This document shows positions 8,322 through 18,160 of a DNA stretch of 64,000 nt, in pieces; within the stretch, counting starts at the first letter, position 1; each line of letters starts with the position of its first letter. The notes beneath the pieces are model-generated. The model searched no databases, had not been told where the DNA came from, and saw only the letters and a list, made by a program, of their open reading frames with translations. This DNA is from Pseudonocardia autotrophica (GTDB lineage: Bacteria > Actinomycetota > Actinomycetes > Mycobacteriales > Pseudonocardiaceae), in assembly GCF_000717175.1 (NCBI RefSeq), contig NZ_JNYD01000016.1, positions 95,776 to 159,775 on the forward strand, given 5' to 3'. The position numbers and the translations under genes are program-made.

Positions 8322-8957
8322 TCAGTCCTCGCGGCTGTAGTGGCCCGGCCACTCCTCGTACGGGATGCGGGTGATGTCGAGGACCTTGCCGATCGTCGAC
8401 CACTCGTTGCGGCCCAGGCGGGCGAGCGGGCGCAGCCGTTCGATCGCGGGGAGGCTGTGGCCGCGGGCGTCGGTCTCGAAGACGTCGGCGTCGATCGCGG
8501 CGTGCAGGACCCGGCCGATCACGACCGTCGAGTCGCCCAGCTCGAGGGCCTGCTCGAGGCGGCACTCGAGCGCGACGGGCGACTCCTTCACCCGCGGCGG
8601 CTCCACGGTCGCGCTCGGCTCCGCGGTCAGCCCGACCTCGGCGAACTCGGAGATCTCGGCGGGGAAGTTCGTGCCCGTGGCGTTGATCCGCTCGAACATG
8701 GACTCGGAGGCGAGGCAGACGACGAACTCGCCGGTCTCGGTGGCGTTGCGCAGCGAGTCCTTCTTCCCGACCGAGGTGAACTGCACCATGGGCGGGTCCA
8801 CGCACGAGACCGTGAAGAAGGAGTGCGGGGCGAGGTTGTCGACGCCCGCCGCCGACCGGGTCGAGACCCAGGCGATGGGCCGGGGGACGACGACGCTGGT
8901 CAGCACCTTGTAGAAGCGGCCGTGCCCCAGCTCGCCGGGGTCGATGTCCGTGCGCAT
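8322..8957 (-). CDS. Flavin reductase-like domain protein
   Basis: FMN-binding split-barrel protein of 211 residues of the flavin-reductase-like family (DIM6/NTAB type). It opens with the diagnostic RFYKVLTSVVVPRPIAWVST (13-32), followed by LAPHSFFTVSCVDPPMVQF and KDSLRNATETGEFVV. Members include flavin reductases for two-component oxygenases and proteins of unassigned role. ATG 8957 is 33 bases from the divergent cobD start, so the two promoters must overlap the coding ends. Nothing links it directly to cobalamin, although flavin reductases can serve cobalt reduction; that is speculation. Confidence 0.88.
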   Translation of the reverse strand: MRTDIDPGELGHGRFYKVLTSVVVPRPIAWVSTRSAAGVDNLAPHSFFTVSCVDPPMVQFTSVGKKDSLRNATETGEFVVCLASESMFERINATGTNFPAEISEFAEVGLTAEPSATVEPPRVKESPVALECRLEQALELGDSTVVIGRVLHAAIDADVFETDARGHSLPAIERLRPLARLGRNEWSTIGKVLDITRIPYEEWPGHYSRED

Positions 8958-8990
8958 GCCCCGATCATCCCCCGGGCTACGGTGACCGGC

Positions 8991-9944
8991 ATGCGGCACG
9001 GCCTCTTCCTCCGCCCCGGCCCGGACCGGGCGTGGGGCCTGGCGTTGGGGGTGGCGGCCGACCTCGTCCTCGCCGACCCCCGGCGCGGACACCCCGTGGC
9101 GGGCTTCGGCCGGGTCGCCGCCGGGCTGGAACGACGCCTGTACGCCGACTCCCGCGCGGCCGGTGCGGCCTACTCCGCGCTGCTGGTCGGGGGAGCGGTG
9201 GGCGCCGGGGTGGTCGGTCGTCCGCGGTCGCGGACGGGCAGGGTGCTGCTGACCGCGGCGGCGACCTGGGCCGTGCTGGGGGGCACCTCGCTCGTGCGCG
9301 AGGGGGCGGCGCTGGGGAGGTCGCTGGAGCAGGGCGACCTCGACGCGGCCCGGGCCCGGATCCCGCACCTGTGCGCCCGCGACCCCGCGCTGCTCGACGC
9401 GGCCGGGATGGCGCGGGCGGGCGTGGAGTCGTTGGCGGAGAACACGTCCGACGCCGTCGTGGCGCCCCTGTTCTGGGGTGCGGTGGCGGGCGTGCCCGGC
9501 CTGCTGGGGTACCGGGCCGTCAACACCCTCGACGCGATGGTGGGGTACCGCTCGCCCCGCTACACCCGCTTCGGCTGGGCCTCGGCCCGGCTCGACGACC
9601 TCGCCAACCTGCTGCCGGCCCGGCTCGCCGCGCTGCTCACGGCGGCCGCGGCCCCGCTGGTCGGGGGCCGGCCCGGCGCCGCCCTGGCCGCCTGGCGGCG
9701 CGACGCCCGCGAGCACCCCAGCCCCAACGCCGGCCCGGTGGAGGCCGCCGCGGCGGGGGCGTTGGGCGTGCGGCTGGGTGGGCGGACGGAGTACGCCTAC
9801 GGCGCGGAGGACCGGCCCACCCTCGGTCGCGGCCCCGCTCCCGTCGCCGGCGACCTCGTGCGCGCCGCGCGCCTCTCCCGCTGTGTCGGGCTGCTCGCCG
9901 CGGGGGCAGCGGTGGCGGTGGCGGGACTGTCGCCCCGACGGTGA
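8991..9944 (+). CDS. cobD: Adenosylcobinamide-phosphate synthase CobD/CbiB
   Basis: Integral membrane enzyme of 317 residues that joins adenosylcobyric acid to aminopropanol (phosphate) to form adenosylcobinamide (phosphate). Family signatures: DPRRGHPVAGFGRVA (near 26), ARAGVESLAENTSDAVVAPLFW (about 140-160; core ESLAENTSDAVVAP) and GYRAVNTLDAMVGY. Length is normal. ATG 8991 is used; an in-frame GTG at 8982 is equally possible. It begins the cobalamin block of this window and lies about 2.5 kb upstream of cobQ, separated by SURF1 and a beta-helix gene. Confidence 0.95.
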   Translation: MRHGLFLRPGPDRAWGLALGVAADLVLADPRRGHPVAGFGRVAAGLERRLYADSRAAGAAYSALLVGGAVGAGVVGRPRSRTGRVLLTAAATWAVLGGTSLVREGAALGRSLEQGDLDAARARIPHLCARDPALLDAAGMARAGVESLAENTSDAVVAPLFWGAVAGVPGLLGYRAVNTLDAMVGYRSPRYTRFGWASARLDDLANLLPARLAALLTAAAAPLVGGRPGAALAAWRRDAREHPSPNAGPVEAAAAGALGVRLGGRTEYAYGAEDRPTLGRGPAPVAGDLVRAARLSRCVGLLAAGAAVAVAGLSPRR

Positions 9945-10008
9945 TCATCAGGAGCTGACGGCTCGATCAGTGGCCGGATCCTGCCCTCGGCTCCTTCTCG
10001 GGCGCGAG

Positions 10009-10875
10009 TCAGTGGGGGGCGGGGGTGTCGCGGTCGCCCGTGTCCGGTCGGTCGCGGCGGGGGGCGGGGTCGTCGTCGACGGAGGGGTCGAGGTCGCGGC
10101 CCGAGAGGGCGTCGCGCAGGCTCGCCTTCGTCTCCCGCCTCCCGCGCCGCTGCAGCACCTCGAGCCGGATGAAGTACCCCAGCGCGATGATCGCGATGGC
10201 GCCGAAGGTCAGCCACTGCAGGGCGTACGAGCCGTTGGTGAACGGGGCCGCGGTGGTCGCGGGCGTGACCGGGATCGGGGTGAGGACGCCCGGCTGGCCC
10301 GCGCCGAGCTGCAGGTACCCCTCGACCATGTCCTGCGTCCCCGTCGCCGCGGCCAGCTGCCGGGAGTCGACGGCGTAGATCTGCAGGTGGCCGCCCTCGG
10401 TGGCCGGGGCGCGGCCGCTGGTGTCGGTCTCGTTCACGCGCAGCCGCCCGGTCAGGGTGACCGGGCCCGCGGGGGCGGCGGGGAAGTCGGGGACGGCCTG
10501 GCCGTCGTCGGTGGTGATCGAGCCGCGGTCGACGGCGACGGTGCGGCCGTCGTCGAGCCGGACGGGCGTCAGGACCTCGGAGGCGGGCTTGCCGTCGACG
10601 AACCGCAGCCGGACCAGCACCTCGGCCTGCGGCAGGTAGGTGCCGGCGAGCGTGACCTGACGCCACTCGTCGCCCGGGTCGACCTCGGTGCCGGGGACCA
10701 GCTGGGCGAACGGGACCGGCGGGGTGCTGTTGGCGGTGTCGATCGCGTGCTGCTGCGCCTGACGCTGCTCCTCGCGGCCGAACTGCCAGGGGGCCAGCAG
10801 CGTGTAGCACGCCACGGCGAAGCCGATGACCACCACCACGAAGGCGATCCAGCCCGGGCGCAGCAGGAAGCGCAT
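10009..10875 (-). CDS. SURF1 family cytochrome oxidase assembly protein
   Basis: Protein of 288 residues with the SURF1 layout: an N-terminal membrane segment (PGWIAFVVVVIGFAVACYTLL, about 7-27, followed by APWQFGREEQR), a periplasmic domain with VTLAGTYLPQAEVLVRLR and VDRGSI, and a second membrane segment near 218-240 (LQWLTFGAIAIIALGYFIRL). A charged cytoplasmic tail rich in Arg/Asp follows. SURF1 proteins assist haem a insertion into aa3-type cytochrome oxidase. No oxidase gene is next to it. ATG 10875 is the natural start. Confidence 0.92.
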   Translation of the reverse strand: MRFLLRPGWIAFVVVVIGFAVACYTLLAPWQFGREEQRQAQQHAIDTANSTPPVPFAQLVPGTEVDPGDEWRQVTLAGTYLPQAEVLVRLRFVDGKPASEVLTPVRLDDGRTVAVDRGSITTDDGQAVPDFPAAPAGPVTLTGRLRVNETDTSGRAPATEGGHLQIYAVDSRQLAAATGTQDMVEGYLQLGAGQPGVLTPIPVTPATTAAPFTNGSYALQWLTFGAIAIIALGYFIRLEVLQRRGRRETKASLRDALSGRDLDPSVDDDPAPRRDRPDTGDRDTPAPH

Positions 10876-11118
10876 GCCCCTACGTTAGGCGCCCCACGGA
10901 GGGCGGGTCCCGCCGCCTCGTCGCCGGTCGCGCCCGCCCGGCACCGATCGGGACGCCGTCCGGTCGCCGGCGGTGGCCGCCGTCACCCGGTGCGCTGGCA
11001 CGTGTCACCCGAGCCGGTGGAGGTCGACGCCGCCGTGCTCACCCGCCGCCATCCTTCGCGCATCCCGAGGGGCGCGGCTACGTCCGGCCGCGACCGGGTC
11101 ACGTCGGAGGGGGCGTTC

Positions 11119-12414
11119 ATGAGGGGGAGTGCTGTGCGCGGGGCACCGCGGACGGTCGGGGGCCGCGCGGTCCGCCCGGTGCTGGTCGCGGTGATCGCCG
11201 TGGGGATCGCGATCGCCGGCGCGGGGACGGCGGGCGCCGCGGAGTCCGGCGCCGTCGGGGCGGCTCCGGAGCAGGTCACCCCGCCCGGGGCCATCCCGGT
11301 GGGCTGCGGTACTGCGACGAAGGACCTCGCCGCCGTGGTCGCCGCGGCACCGTCGGGGGCCACCGTGAAGGTCTGCCCGGGGACCTACACCGGCACCATC
11401 ACGCTGACCAAGCCGATCACCCTCCTCGGCGCCCGGGCCGGCGTCGACGCCCGCACCGGCCGGACCGACCTCAGGGCCGAGTCCGTGGTCGACGGCAAGG
11501 GCGGCTCCGGGTTCACGGTCGCGGGCGGGGTCTCGAACGTCCGCATCGACGGCTTCACGATCAGCAACGCCACCCAGACCAAGGGCGCGTCCACGGGTGG
11601 CGTGCTCGCCGTCAACCGTGGCTCCGGCATCACGATCACCAACAACGTGATCACGCGCTTCAGCTTCGGCGTGAACATGAACTCGAACGGCCAGGTCGCC
11701 AGCGCGGTGACGCGCAACCGCTTCGCCGAGAACAACGGGGAGGGCGGCCAGGCGGGCGTCTTCCTCTGCTGCGGCACGGCGAACAACCTGACGATCTCCG
11801 ACAACCTCTTCACCGGCCACGACGGCGACGCCGCGGCCGCCGTGAACACCGCGGGCGACCCGGCGAGCTGGTCGACCGGGCTGCGGATCGAGCGCAACCA
11901 GAGCATCGACGACGCCACCTTCGCCGTGGTCACGAACGTCGACGGCCTGGTCGTCGCGCACAACCAGGTGGTTCGGCGCCCCACCGCCACGACGGGCGTC
12001 GGCACCGGCATCCTCGTCGGCGGCGCGACGAAGAACGTGAAGGTCACCGGCAACGTCCTCACCGATGGGGCGAGGAACGGCATCTCCGTGACGCAGGACT
12101 TCAGCCCGGTGAGGAACACGGGCCTGACCGTGAACACCAACACCGTGGTCAACCGCCTCAACGGCATCCGGCTCGTCGACCAGACCTCCGGCACGATCAG
12201 CGGCAACACCGTCGCGCAGAGCACCGGCACCGGGATCCTGCTGGAGGGCGCGGCCAACTCCGGCGTCACCGTGACCGGCAACCGCTCCTTCCAGAACGCC
12301 GTGTCCGACTGCACCGACCAGAGCAAGGGCACCGGGACCGCCGGCACCGCCAACACGTGGACCGGCAACCTCGGCGTCCGCAGCACCCCGCCGGGCCTCT
12401 GCCGCCTCTTCTGA
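11119..12414 (+). CDS. Secreted right-handed beta-helix repeat protein
   Basis: Secreted protein of 431 residues. A Sec signal peptide (VRPVLVAVIAVGIAIAGAG then TAGAAE, about 13-37) is followed by a pectate-lyase-like beta-helix built from PbH1 repeats: GITITNNVITRF, NLTISDNLFTGHDGD, GLVVAHNQVVR, NVKVTGNVLTDG, GLTVNTNTVVNRLNGI, GTISGNTVAQSTGTGI. Such helices bind or cleave polysaccharides; no catalytic set can be assigned by eye. ATG 11119 follows cggagggg. It sits between SURF1 and cobQ and is probably unrelated to cobalamin. Confidence 0.85.
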   Translation: MRGSAVRGAPRTVGGRAVRPVLVAVIAVGIAIAGAGTAGAAESGAVGAAPEQVTPPGAIPVGCGTATKDLAAVVAAAPSGATVKVCPGTYTGTITLTKPITLLGARAGVDARTGRTDLRAESVVDGKGGSGFTVAGGVSNVRIDGFTISNATQTKGASTGGVLAVNRGSGITITNNVITRFSFGVNMNSNGQVASAVTRNRFAENNGEGGQAGVFLCCGTANNLTISDNLFTGHDGDAAAAVNTAGDPASWSTGLRIERNQSIDDATFAVVTNVDGLVVAHNQVVRRPTATTGVGTGILVGGATKNVKVTGNVLTDGARNGISVTQDFSPVRNTGLTVNTNTVVNRLNGIRLVDQTSGTISGNTVAQSTGTGILLEGAANSGVTVTGNRSFQNAVSDCTDQSKGTGTAGTANTWTGNLGVRSTPPGLCRLF

Positions 12415-12429
12415 CGGAGACTGCTCGGC

Positions 12430-13959
12430 GTGGATCCGAGCGGCGCCCTGCTGGTGGCGGGAACGACGTCCGACGCCGGCAAGAGCGCCCTGGTGGCGGG
12501 CATCTGCCGCTGGCTGCGCCGGCGGGGGGTGTCCGTCGCCCCGTTCAAGGCCCAGAACATGAGCAACAACTCCGTCGTCACCGTCGACGGCGGGGAGATC
12601 GGCCGGGCCCAGGCGATGCAGGCGCACGCCTGCGGCCTGGAGCCGAGCGTCGCGTTCAACCCCGTGCTGCTCAAGCCGGGCAGCGACCGGATCTCGCAGG
12701 TGGTGGTCCGGGGACGGGCGGACGGGCACGTCTCCGCCCTGTCCTACCGGACCCGGACCGCCGCGCTGCTCGAGGTCGTCACGGACACCCTGACCGAGCT
12801 GCGGTCCCGGTTCGACGTCGTGGTCTGCGAGGGGGCCGGCTCGCCCGCCGAGATCAACCTGCGGGCCACCGACCTCGCCAACATGGGCCTGGCCCAGGCC
12901 GCGGACCTGCCGGTGATCGTGGTGGGGGACATCGACCGCGGCGGCGTGCTCGCGCACCTGTTCGGCACCGTCGCCGTCCTCGACCCGGCCGACCAGGCCC
13001 GGATCGCCGGGTTCGTGATCAACAAGTTCCGCGGGGACCCCGCGCTGCTGGCCCCGGGACTGGAGCAGCTCCGGGCGCTGACGGGGCGGTCGACGCTCGG
13101 CGTCGTCCCCTGGTCGGACCGCCTGTGGCTCGACGCCGAGGACTCCCTGTCCGCCGTCGCCGACGGGGTGCTCGGCCGCCCGGCCCCGCCGCTCGGCGAG
13201 CAGTGGCTGCGCGTCGCCGTGGTCCGGCTGCCGCGGATCTCCAACGCGACCGACGCCGAGGCCCTGGCCTGCGAACCCGGCGTCGCGGTCCGGTACGTGA
13301 CCGAGCCGTCGCGGATCCTCGACGCGGACGTCGTCGTGCTACCGGGGTCCAAGGCGACCGTCTCGGACCTGGCCTGGCTGCGGGCCACGGGCCTGGCCGA
13401 CGCGATCGCCGCGCACGCCGAGGAGAACAAGCCGGTCCTCGGGATCTGCGGCGGGTACCAGATGCTGGGCCGCCGGATCACCGATCCGGGCGTGGAGGTG
13501 CCGGAGGGCGCCGACGTCGCCGGGCTCGGGCTGCTCGACCTGGAGATCGCCTTCGACCACGAGAAGCACCTCGGCACCCCCACCGGCACCGCGCTCGGCG
13601 TGCCGGTGCGCGGCTACGAGATCCACCACGGCCGCGTCGTGCGGTCGGGCGACCCCCAGCTGCTCGACGGCGAGGGGTCCGACGCCGGCGCCGTGCTCGG
13701 CACCCACTGGCACGGCCTGCTGGAGAACGACGCGTTCCGCCGCCTCCTGCTGTCGCGGCTGGCCGAACAGTCAGGTCGGACCGGGTTCCGCCCGGCCCCG
13801 GACACGTCGTTCGCGGCGGAGCGGACCGCCCAGCTCGACCTGCTGGCGGACCTCGTCGAGCAGCACCTGGACACGGCCGCACTTGAACATGTGATCAGTC
13901 ACGGTGCCCCCGTGGATCTCCCGGTGCTGGCGACCGGTCTGGCAGAGTCGCGCCGGTGA
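12430..13959 (+). CDS. cobQ: Cobyric acid synthase CobQ
   Basis: Glutamine-dependent amidotransferase of 509 residues that amidates carboxylates b, d, e and g of adenosylcobyrinate a,c-diamide. The N-terminal dethiobiotin-synthetase-like ATPase domain carries [14 protein letters not shown] (10-23) and [10 protein letters not shown]. The C-terminal triad-type GATase domain has Cys340 in [11 protein letters not shown] and the His pair GTHWH (His426/His428). GTG 12430 starts the protein 15 bases after the beta-helix gene. Its stop overlaps the next start by 4 bases (GTGA), indicating translational coupling to the chelatase gene. Confidence 0.97.
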   Translation: MDPSGALLVAGTTSDAGKSALVAGICRWLRRRGVSVAPFKAQNMSNNSVVTVDGGEIGRAQAMQAHACGLEPSVAFNPVLLKPGSDRISQVVVRGRADGHVSALSYRTRTAALLEVVTDTLTELRSRFDVVVCEGAGSPAEINLRATDLANMGLAQAADLPVIVVGDIDRGGVLAHLFGTVAVLDPADQARIAGFVINKFRGDPALLAPGLEQLRALTGRSTLGVVPWSDRLWLDAEDSLSAVADGVLGRPAPPLGEQWLRVAVVRLPRISNATDAEALACEPGVAVRYVTEPSRILDADVVVLPGSKATVSDLAWLRATGLADAIAAHAEENKPVLGICGGYQMLGRRITDPGVEVPEGADVAGLGLLDLEIAFDHEKHLGTPTGTALGVPVRGYEIHHGRVVRSGDPQLLDGEGSDAGAVLGTHWHGLLENDAFRRLLLSRLAEQSGRTGFRPAPDTSFAAERTAQLDLLADLVEQHLDTAALEHVISHGAPVDLPVLATGLAESRR

Positions 13960-16103
13960 GCGGTACGGCATTTCCCTTCTCGGCGGTCGTCGGGCACGAC
14001 GACCTGCGCCTGGCCCTGGTCCTCAACGCCGTGCACCCCGGCGTCGGCGGGGTGCTGGTGCGCGGGGAGAAGGGCACCGCCAAGTCGACGGCCGTGCGCG
14101 CGCTCGCCGCCCTGCTCCCCGCGCTCGACGTCGTGGCGGGCTGCCGCTTCGGCTGCGACCCGGCCGCCCCCGACCCGTCCTGCCCCGACGCCCCGCACGC
14201 CGGCGGCTCCACGACCCGGCCGGCCCGGCTCGTCGAGCTCCCCGTGGGCACCACCGAGGACCGGCTGGTCGGCTCGCTCGACCTGGAGAAGGCGCTGTCC
14301 GAGGGCACCCGCGCCTACCAGCCCGGGCTGCTGGCCGACGCGCACCGCGGCGTGCTCTACGTCGACGAGGTCAACCTGCTCCACGACCACCTCGTCGACC
14401 TGCTGCTCGACGCCGCCGCCATGGGCCGCGCGCACGTCGAGCGGGACGGCGTCTCGGTCTCGCACGCGGCGCGGTTCCTGCTGGTCGGCACGATGAACCC
14501 GGAGGAGGGCGAGCTGCGGCCGCAGCTGCTCGACCGGTTCGGGCTGACCGTGGAGGTGCGGGCGGCACGGGAGGTCGACACCCGCGTCGAGGTCGTCCGG
14601 CGGCGGATGGCGTTCGAGGCCGACCCGGCCGGGTTCGCCGGAACCTGGGCCGCGGCGGACGCCGAGGTCGCGGAACGGATCGTCGCCGCACGGGACCGGG
14701 TCGAGGCCGTGCGGCTGAGCGACCGTGAGCTGCGCCGGATCGCGTTCGTGTGCGCCCGGTTCGACGTCGACGGCATGCGGGCCGACCTCGTCATCGCCCG
14801 GACCGCGGTCGCGCACGCCGCCTGGCGGGGCGCCGATGCCGTCGCCGAGGACGACGTGCGGGTCGCGGCGCGCCTGGCGCTGCCGCACCGGCGCCGGCGG
14901 GACCCCTTCGACGAGCCCGGGATCGACGAGAAGGACCTCGACGAGGCCCTGCGGGACGCCGAGGAGGACCTGGGACCCGAGGGCCCGACCGACCCGACCG
15001 ACCCGCCGAACCCGACCGACCCGCCGGACCCGACCGACCCCGACGACGACCCGGGCGGCGGCGCGCCGGACGAGGCCGACGGCGGCCCCGACGCGGAGTC
15101 CCGGGCCGGCGCGGATCCCACCCGCAGCGGACCCACCCCGTCGAGCGGCGGCGCGGGCCGGGCCGGACCCGAGTCGCACACGCCGCCGGCCCCGCCGCGC
15201 GAGCCCGGCGAGGCGGTCGAGGCGGTCGAGGCCCCGCAGGACCGGCCGGAGGCCATGGGCGCCGGCAGCGCGATGCCCGTCGGCGCCCCGGCTCGCCTGA
15301 GCCGGGTCGCGGCGCGGCGGTTCACCGTGCCCGGGGTGGGCGACGGCGCGCCCGGCCGCCGCTCGCGCGCCCGGACCGACACCGGACGCGTCGTCCGGCC
15401 CTCGGACGCCACCCCGCGCCGGGCCGCGGACCTGCACCTCCCCGCCACGATCGCCGCCGCGGCCCCGTTCCAGCACGAGCGCGGCCGCCGCGGCCCCGGC
15501 CTCCTGCTGCAGCGCGCCGACATGCGGGCGGCGCTGCGCGAGGGGCGCGAGGGGAACCTCGTGCTGTTCGTGGTCGACGCCTCCGGGTCGATGGCCGCCC
15601 GCAAGCGGATGGCCACGGTCTCCGGCGCCGTCCTCGCGCTGCTCCGCGACGCCTACCAGCGCAGGGACAAGGTCGGCCTGGTGACCTTCCGCTCCGCCGG
15701 CGCCGAGCTCGTCCTCCCGCCGACCACGAGCGTCCCGACCGCCCAGGTCCGGATGGCCGCGATGCGCACCGGCGGCCGCACCCCGCTCGCCGACGGCCTG
15801 CTGCTCGCCCGCCGCACCCTCGCCGCCGAACGGGTGCGGGACCCGCGGCGGCGCCCGCTCGTCGTCCTGCTCACGGACGGGCGGGCCACGGTCGCGACCC
15901 GCCCCGGCGGCGACCCCGTCGCCGACGCCCGCCGCGCCGCCGGCCTGCTCGCCGCCGACGGCGTGCACACCGTGGTGGTCGACTGCGAGTCCGGCTTCGT
16001 GAAGCTCGGCCTCGCCGGGCAGGTCGCCGCGGCCGCCGGCGCCCCCGTGATCACGGTCGACGAGCTCACCGTCGCCGATCTCACCTCCGCCGTGAGTGCC
16101 TAG
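13956..16103 (+). CDS. Fused ChlI/ChlD-type chelatase subunit (putative cobaltochelatase partner)
   Basis: Protein of 715 residues joining a MoxR/ChlI-type AAA+ ATPase (1-330; Walker [10 protein letters not shown] at 37-45, Walker [11 protein letters not shown]) to a C-terminal von Willebrand A domain (about 530-715) with an intact MIDAS start VVDASGSM near 540. Between them lies a disordered linker with a [18 protein letters not shown] repeat (about 345-365) and many Pro/Gly/Asp. Within a cobalamin operon this is the likely ATPase partner of CobN, which is not in this window. GTG 13956 overlaps cobQ. The last codons and stop lie inside palindrome copy 1. Confidence 0.9.
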   Translation: MSGTAFPFSAVVGHDDLRLALVLNAVHPGVGGVLVRGEKGTAKSTAVRALAALLPALDVVAGCRFGCDPAAPDPSCPDAPHAGGSTTRPARLVELPVGTTEDRLVGSLDLEKALSEGTRAYQPGLLADAHRGVLYVDEVNLLHDHLVDLLLDAAAMGRAHVERDGVSVSHAARFLLVGTMNPEEGELRPQLLDRFGLTVEVRAAREVDTRVEVVRRRMAFEADPAGFAGTWAAADAEVAERIVAARDRVEAVRLSDRELRRIAFVCARFDVDGMRADLVIARTAVAHAAWRGADAVAEDDVRVAARLALPHRRRRDPFDEPGIDEKDLDEALRDAEEDLGPEGPTDPTDPPNPTDPPDPTDPDDDPGGGAPDEADGGPDAESRAGADPTRSGPTPSSGGAGRAGPESHTPPAPPREPGEAVEAVEAPQDRPEAMGAGSAMPVGAPARLSRVAARRFTVPGVGDGAPGRRSRARTDTGRVVRPSDATPRRAADLHLPATIAAAAPFQHERGRRGPGLLLQRADMRAALREGREGNLVLFVVDASGSMAARKRMATVSGAVLALLRDAYQRRDKVGLVTFRSAGAELVLPPTTSVPTAQVRMAAMRTGGRTPLADGLLLARRTLAAERVRDPRRRPLVVLLTDGRATVATRPGGDPVADARRAAGLLAADGVHTVVVDCESGFVKLGLAGQVAAAAGAPVITVDELTVADLTSAVSA

Positions 16104-16132
16104 TGCCCCTAGAGGGGCAGTAGGCACTCACG
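16091..16132. repeat. 42-bp palindromic element, copy 1
   Basis: Two 20-base arms (16091-16110 and 16113-16132) around the loop ag. Core tgcccctagaggggca; outer arms cgtgagtgccta and taggcactcacg. One mismatch (arm position 13, g against c). It overlaps the last codons and TAG stop (16101-16103) of the chelatase gene and ends 26 bases before the cobO start. It would form a very strong hairpin in RNA but has no T-tract. See copies at 18118 and 41761. Confidence 0.95.
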
Positions 16133-16158
16133 ACCACCACTGACCAGGGAGGACGACG

Positions 16159-16773
16159 ATGCCCCAGGGCCAGGTCTCCACCGTTCCGCAGGACGGGCTC
16201 ACCACCCGCCAGCGCCGCAACCGTCCGCTGCTCGTGGTGCACACCGGCGAGATGAAGGGCAAGTCGACGGCGGCCTTCGGGCTCGCCCTGCGCGGCTGGA
16301 ACCAGGGCTGGTCGATCGGCGTGTTCCAGTTCGTCAAGTCGGCGAAGTGGAAGGTCGGCGAGGAGGAGGCCTTCCGCGCGCTCGGCCGGCTGCACGAGCA
16401 GACCGGCGAGGGCGGGCCGGTCGAGTGGCACAAGATGGGCTCGGGCTGGAGCTGGAGCCGCAAGGCCGGCAGCGAGGAGGACCACGCCGCCGCGGCGCTC
16501 GAGGGCTGGCGGGAGATCCGCCGCCGGATCGAGAACCAGGTCCACGAGGTCTACGTGCTCGACGAGTTCACCTACCCGCTGAAGTGGGGCTGGGTGGACG
16601 TGCACGAGGTCGTCGAGGTGCTCGCCGCGCGCGAGGGCCGCCAGCACGTGATCATCACCGGCCGGGACGCGCCGCCCGAGCTGATCGAGGCCGCCGACCT
16701 CGTCATGCAGACGACCAAGATCAAGCACCCGATGGACGCCGGGCAGAAGGGGCAGCGGGGGATCGAGTGGTAG
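16159..16773 (+). CDS. cobO: Cob(I)yrinic acid a,c-diamide adenosyltransferase CobO
   Basis: ATP:corrinoid adenosyltransferase of the CobA/CobO/BtuR family, 204 residues, which places the 5'-deoxyadenosyl group on Co(I) of the corrinoid. P-loop GEMKGKSTAAFG at 30-41, followed by ALRGWNQGWSIGVFQFVKS and the family motif EVYVLDEFTYPL. A near-perfect agggagg site lies at 16147-16153. Its end overlaps the cobB start, so the two are coupled. The 55-base gap from the chelatase is mostly palindrome copy 1. Confidence 0.97.
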   Translation: MPQGQVSTVPQDGLTTRQRRNRPLLVVHTGEMKGKSTAAFGLALRGWNQGWSIGVFQFVKSAKWKVGEEEAFRALGRLHEQTGEGGPVEWHKMGSGWSWSRKAGSEEDHAAAALEGWREIRRRIENQVHEVYVLDEFTYPLKWGWVDVHEVVEVLAAREGRQHVIITGRDAPPELIEAADLVMQTTKIKHPMDAGQKGQRGIEW

Positions 16774-18122
16774 CCCGCGCGCTCGTCGTCGCGGCCCCGG
16801 CGTCGGGGTCCGGGAAGACGACGGTCGCCACCGGCCTGATGGCCGCCCTGGCCCGACGGGGGACCGCCGTCGCGCCGTTCAAGATCGGGCCGGACTACAT
16901 CGACCCCGGCTACCACACGCTCGCCGCCGGACGTCGCGGCCGGAACCTCGACCCCGTCCTCGTCGGCGAGCAGCGCATCGGGCCGCTGGTCCGGCACGGC
17001 GCCGCCGGCTGCGAGGTCGCGGTGATCGAGGGCGTCATGGGGCTGTTCGACGGCCGGGTCGCCGACGGGTACGGCTCGACGGCCCAGGTCGCGGCCATGG
17101 TCGGCGCGCCCGTGGTGCTCGTCGTGGACTGCCGGGGGCAGTCGCGGTCGGTCGCGGCGCTCCTGCACGGCTTCCGCAGCTTCGACCCGACCACGCGCAT
17201 CGCCGGGGTGATCCTCAATCGGGTCGGGTCGCCGCGGCACGAGGAGGTGCTCCGGGCGGCGTGCGACGAGATCGGGCTGCCGGTGCTCGGCGTCCTGCCG
17301 CGGCACGCGGAGCTGGCCGTGCCGTCGCGCCACCTCGGCCTGGTGACGGCCGTCGAGCACGGTGCGGCGGCGACCGCGGCGGTCGACGCGATGGCGGCCC
17401 TGGTGGCCGAGCACGTCGACCTCGACGCGGTGGTCCGGGTCGCGGAGCCGCTGCCGGCGGGGCCGGTGTGGGACCCGGCCGGCGAACTGGGCGGGTTCCG
17501 GGCCGAGCCGGGCATGCGGACCGCGGTGCTGGGTGGCGCGGCCTTCTCCTTCGGCTACGCCGAACACGTCGAGCTGCTGGAGGCGGCGGGATCCGAGGTC
17601 GTGCTCGTCGACCCGCTGCGCGACGAGACCCTGCCCGCGGGCATCGGCGGGCTCGTCCTGCCCGGCGGGTTCCCGGAGGAGCACGTCGCGGACCTCGGCG
17701 CCAACGCCGGTCTGCTCGCGGCGATCCGCGCGCTCGCGACCGCGGGGGCGCCGATCCGCGCGGAGTGCGGCGGGCTGCTCTACCTGTGCCGGGAGCTCGA
17801 CGGCGTCCCGCTGGTCGGGGTCCTCGACGCCGCCGCCGCGATGACCGGCCGGCTCACCCTCGGCTACCGCGACGCCGTGGCGCTGAGCGACTCGACGGGC
17901 TTCGCCGCGGGGGAGCGGGTCAGCGGGCACGAGTTCCACCACTGTGCGGTCACGCCGCGGGCCGGTGCGGCGCCGGCGTGGGGCTGGCGCGGCGGGGAGC
18001 CGGAGGGCTTCGTCGGGGGCGGGGTGCACGCGTCGTTCCTGCACACCCACCCCGCCGGCACGCCCGGCTCGGTGAGCCGTTTCCTGACCGCGCACGTTCC
18101 CGCAGCTCAGGTCGGGTCGTGA
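16767..18122 (+). CDS. cobB: Cobyrinic acid a,c-diamide synthase CobB/CbiA
   Basis: Amidotransferase of 451 residues that amidates the a and c side chains of (hydrogeno)byrinic acid using glutamine and ATP. The P-loop APASGSGKTTVATG (10-23) and FKIGPDYIDPGYH begin the ATPase domain; GVMGLFDG follows. The C-terminal GATase domain carries Cys334 in IRAECGGLLYLC and FHHCAV/ASFLHTHPAG near the end. GTG 16767 overlaps the cobO stop by 7 bases. Its TGA (18120-18122) lies in the left arm of palindrome copy 2. Confidence 0.97.
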   Translation: MVARALVVAAPASGSGKTTVATGLMAALARRGTAVAPFKIGPDYIDPGYHTLAAGRRGRNLDPVLVGEQRIGPLVRHGAAGCEVAVIEGVMGLFDGRVADGYGSTAQVAAMVGAPVVLVVDCRGQSRSVAALLHGFRSFDPTTRIAGVILNRVGSPRHEEVLRAACDEIGLPVLGVLPRHAELAVPSRHLGLVTAVEHGAAATAAVDAMAALVAEHVDLDAVVRVAEPLPAGPVWDPAGELGGFRAEPGMRTAVLGGAAFSFGYAEHVELLEAAGSEVVLVDPLRDETLPAGIGGLVLPGGFPEEHVADLGANAGLLAAIRALATAGAPIRAECGGLLYLCRELDGVPLVGVLDAAAAMTGRLTLGYRDAVALSDSTGFAAGERVSGHEFHHCAVTPRAGAAPAWGWRGGEPEGFVGGGVHASFLHTHPAGTPGSVSRFLTAHVPAAQVGS

Positions 18123-18159
18123 GCGGCGACTGCCCCTCTAGGGGCAGTCGCCGCTCACG
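18118..18159. repeat. 42-bp palindromic element, copy 2 (perfect arms)
   Basis: Arms 18118-18137 and 18140-18159 are perfectly complementary over 20 bases around the loop ct. Core tgcccctctaggggca; outer arms cgtgagcggcgac and gtcgccgctcacg. Compared with copy 1 the outer arms differ at several positions, yet every change is matched on the other arm. The cobB stop lies in the left arm, and an alternative GTG start for the next gene (18119) would place the element inside coding sequence. Confidence 0.95.
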
Positions 18160-18160
18160 G

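Noticed and set aside
16091..16132. The 42-bp palindromes as ordinary rho-independent terminators only
   Set aside because: No T-run follows, one copy lies between divergent genes, and the outer arms covary; termination remains possible for two copies but does not explain the family.
18119..18160. GTG 18119 as start of the CbiG-C/CobE-like gene
   Set aside because: It would make the palindrome encode the first 14 residues, which have no family counterpart; kept as an alternative because of its 4-base overlap with the cobB stop.
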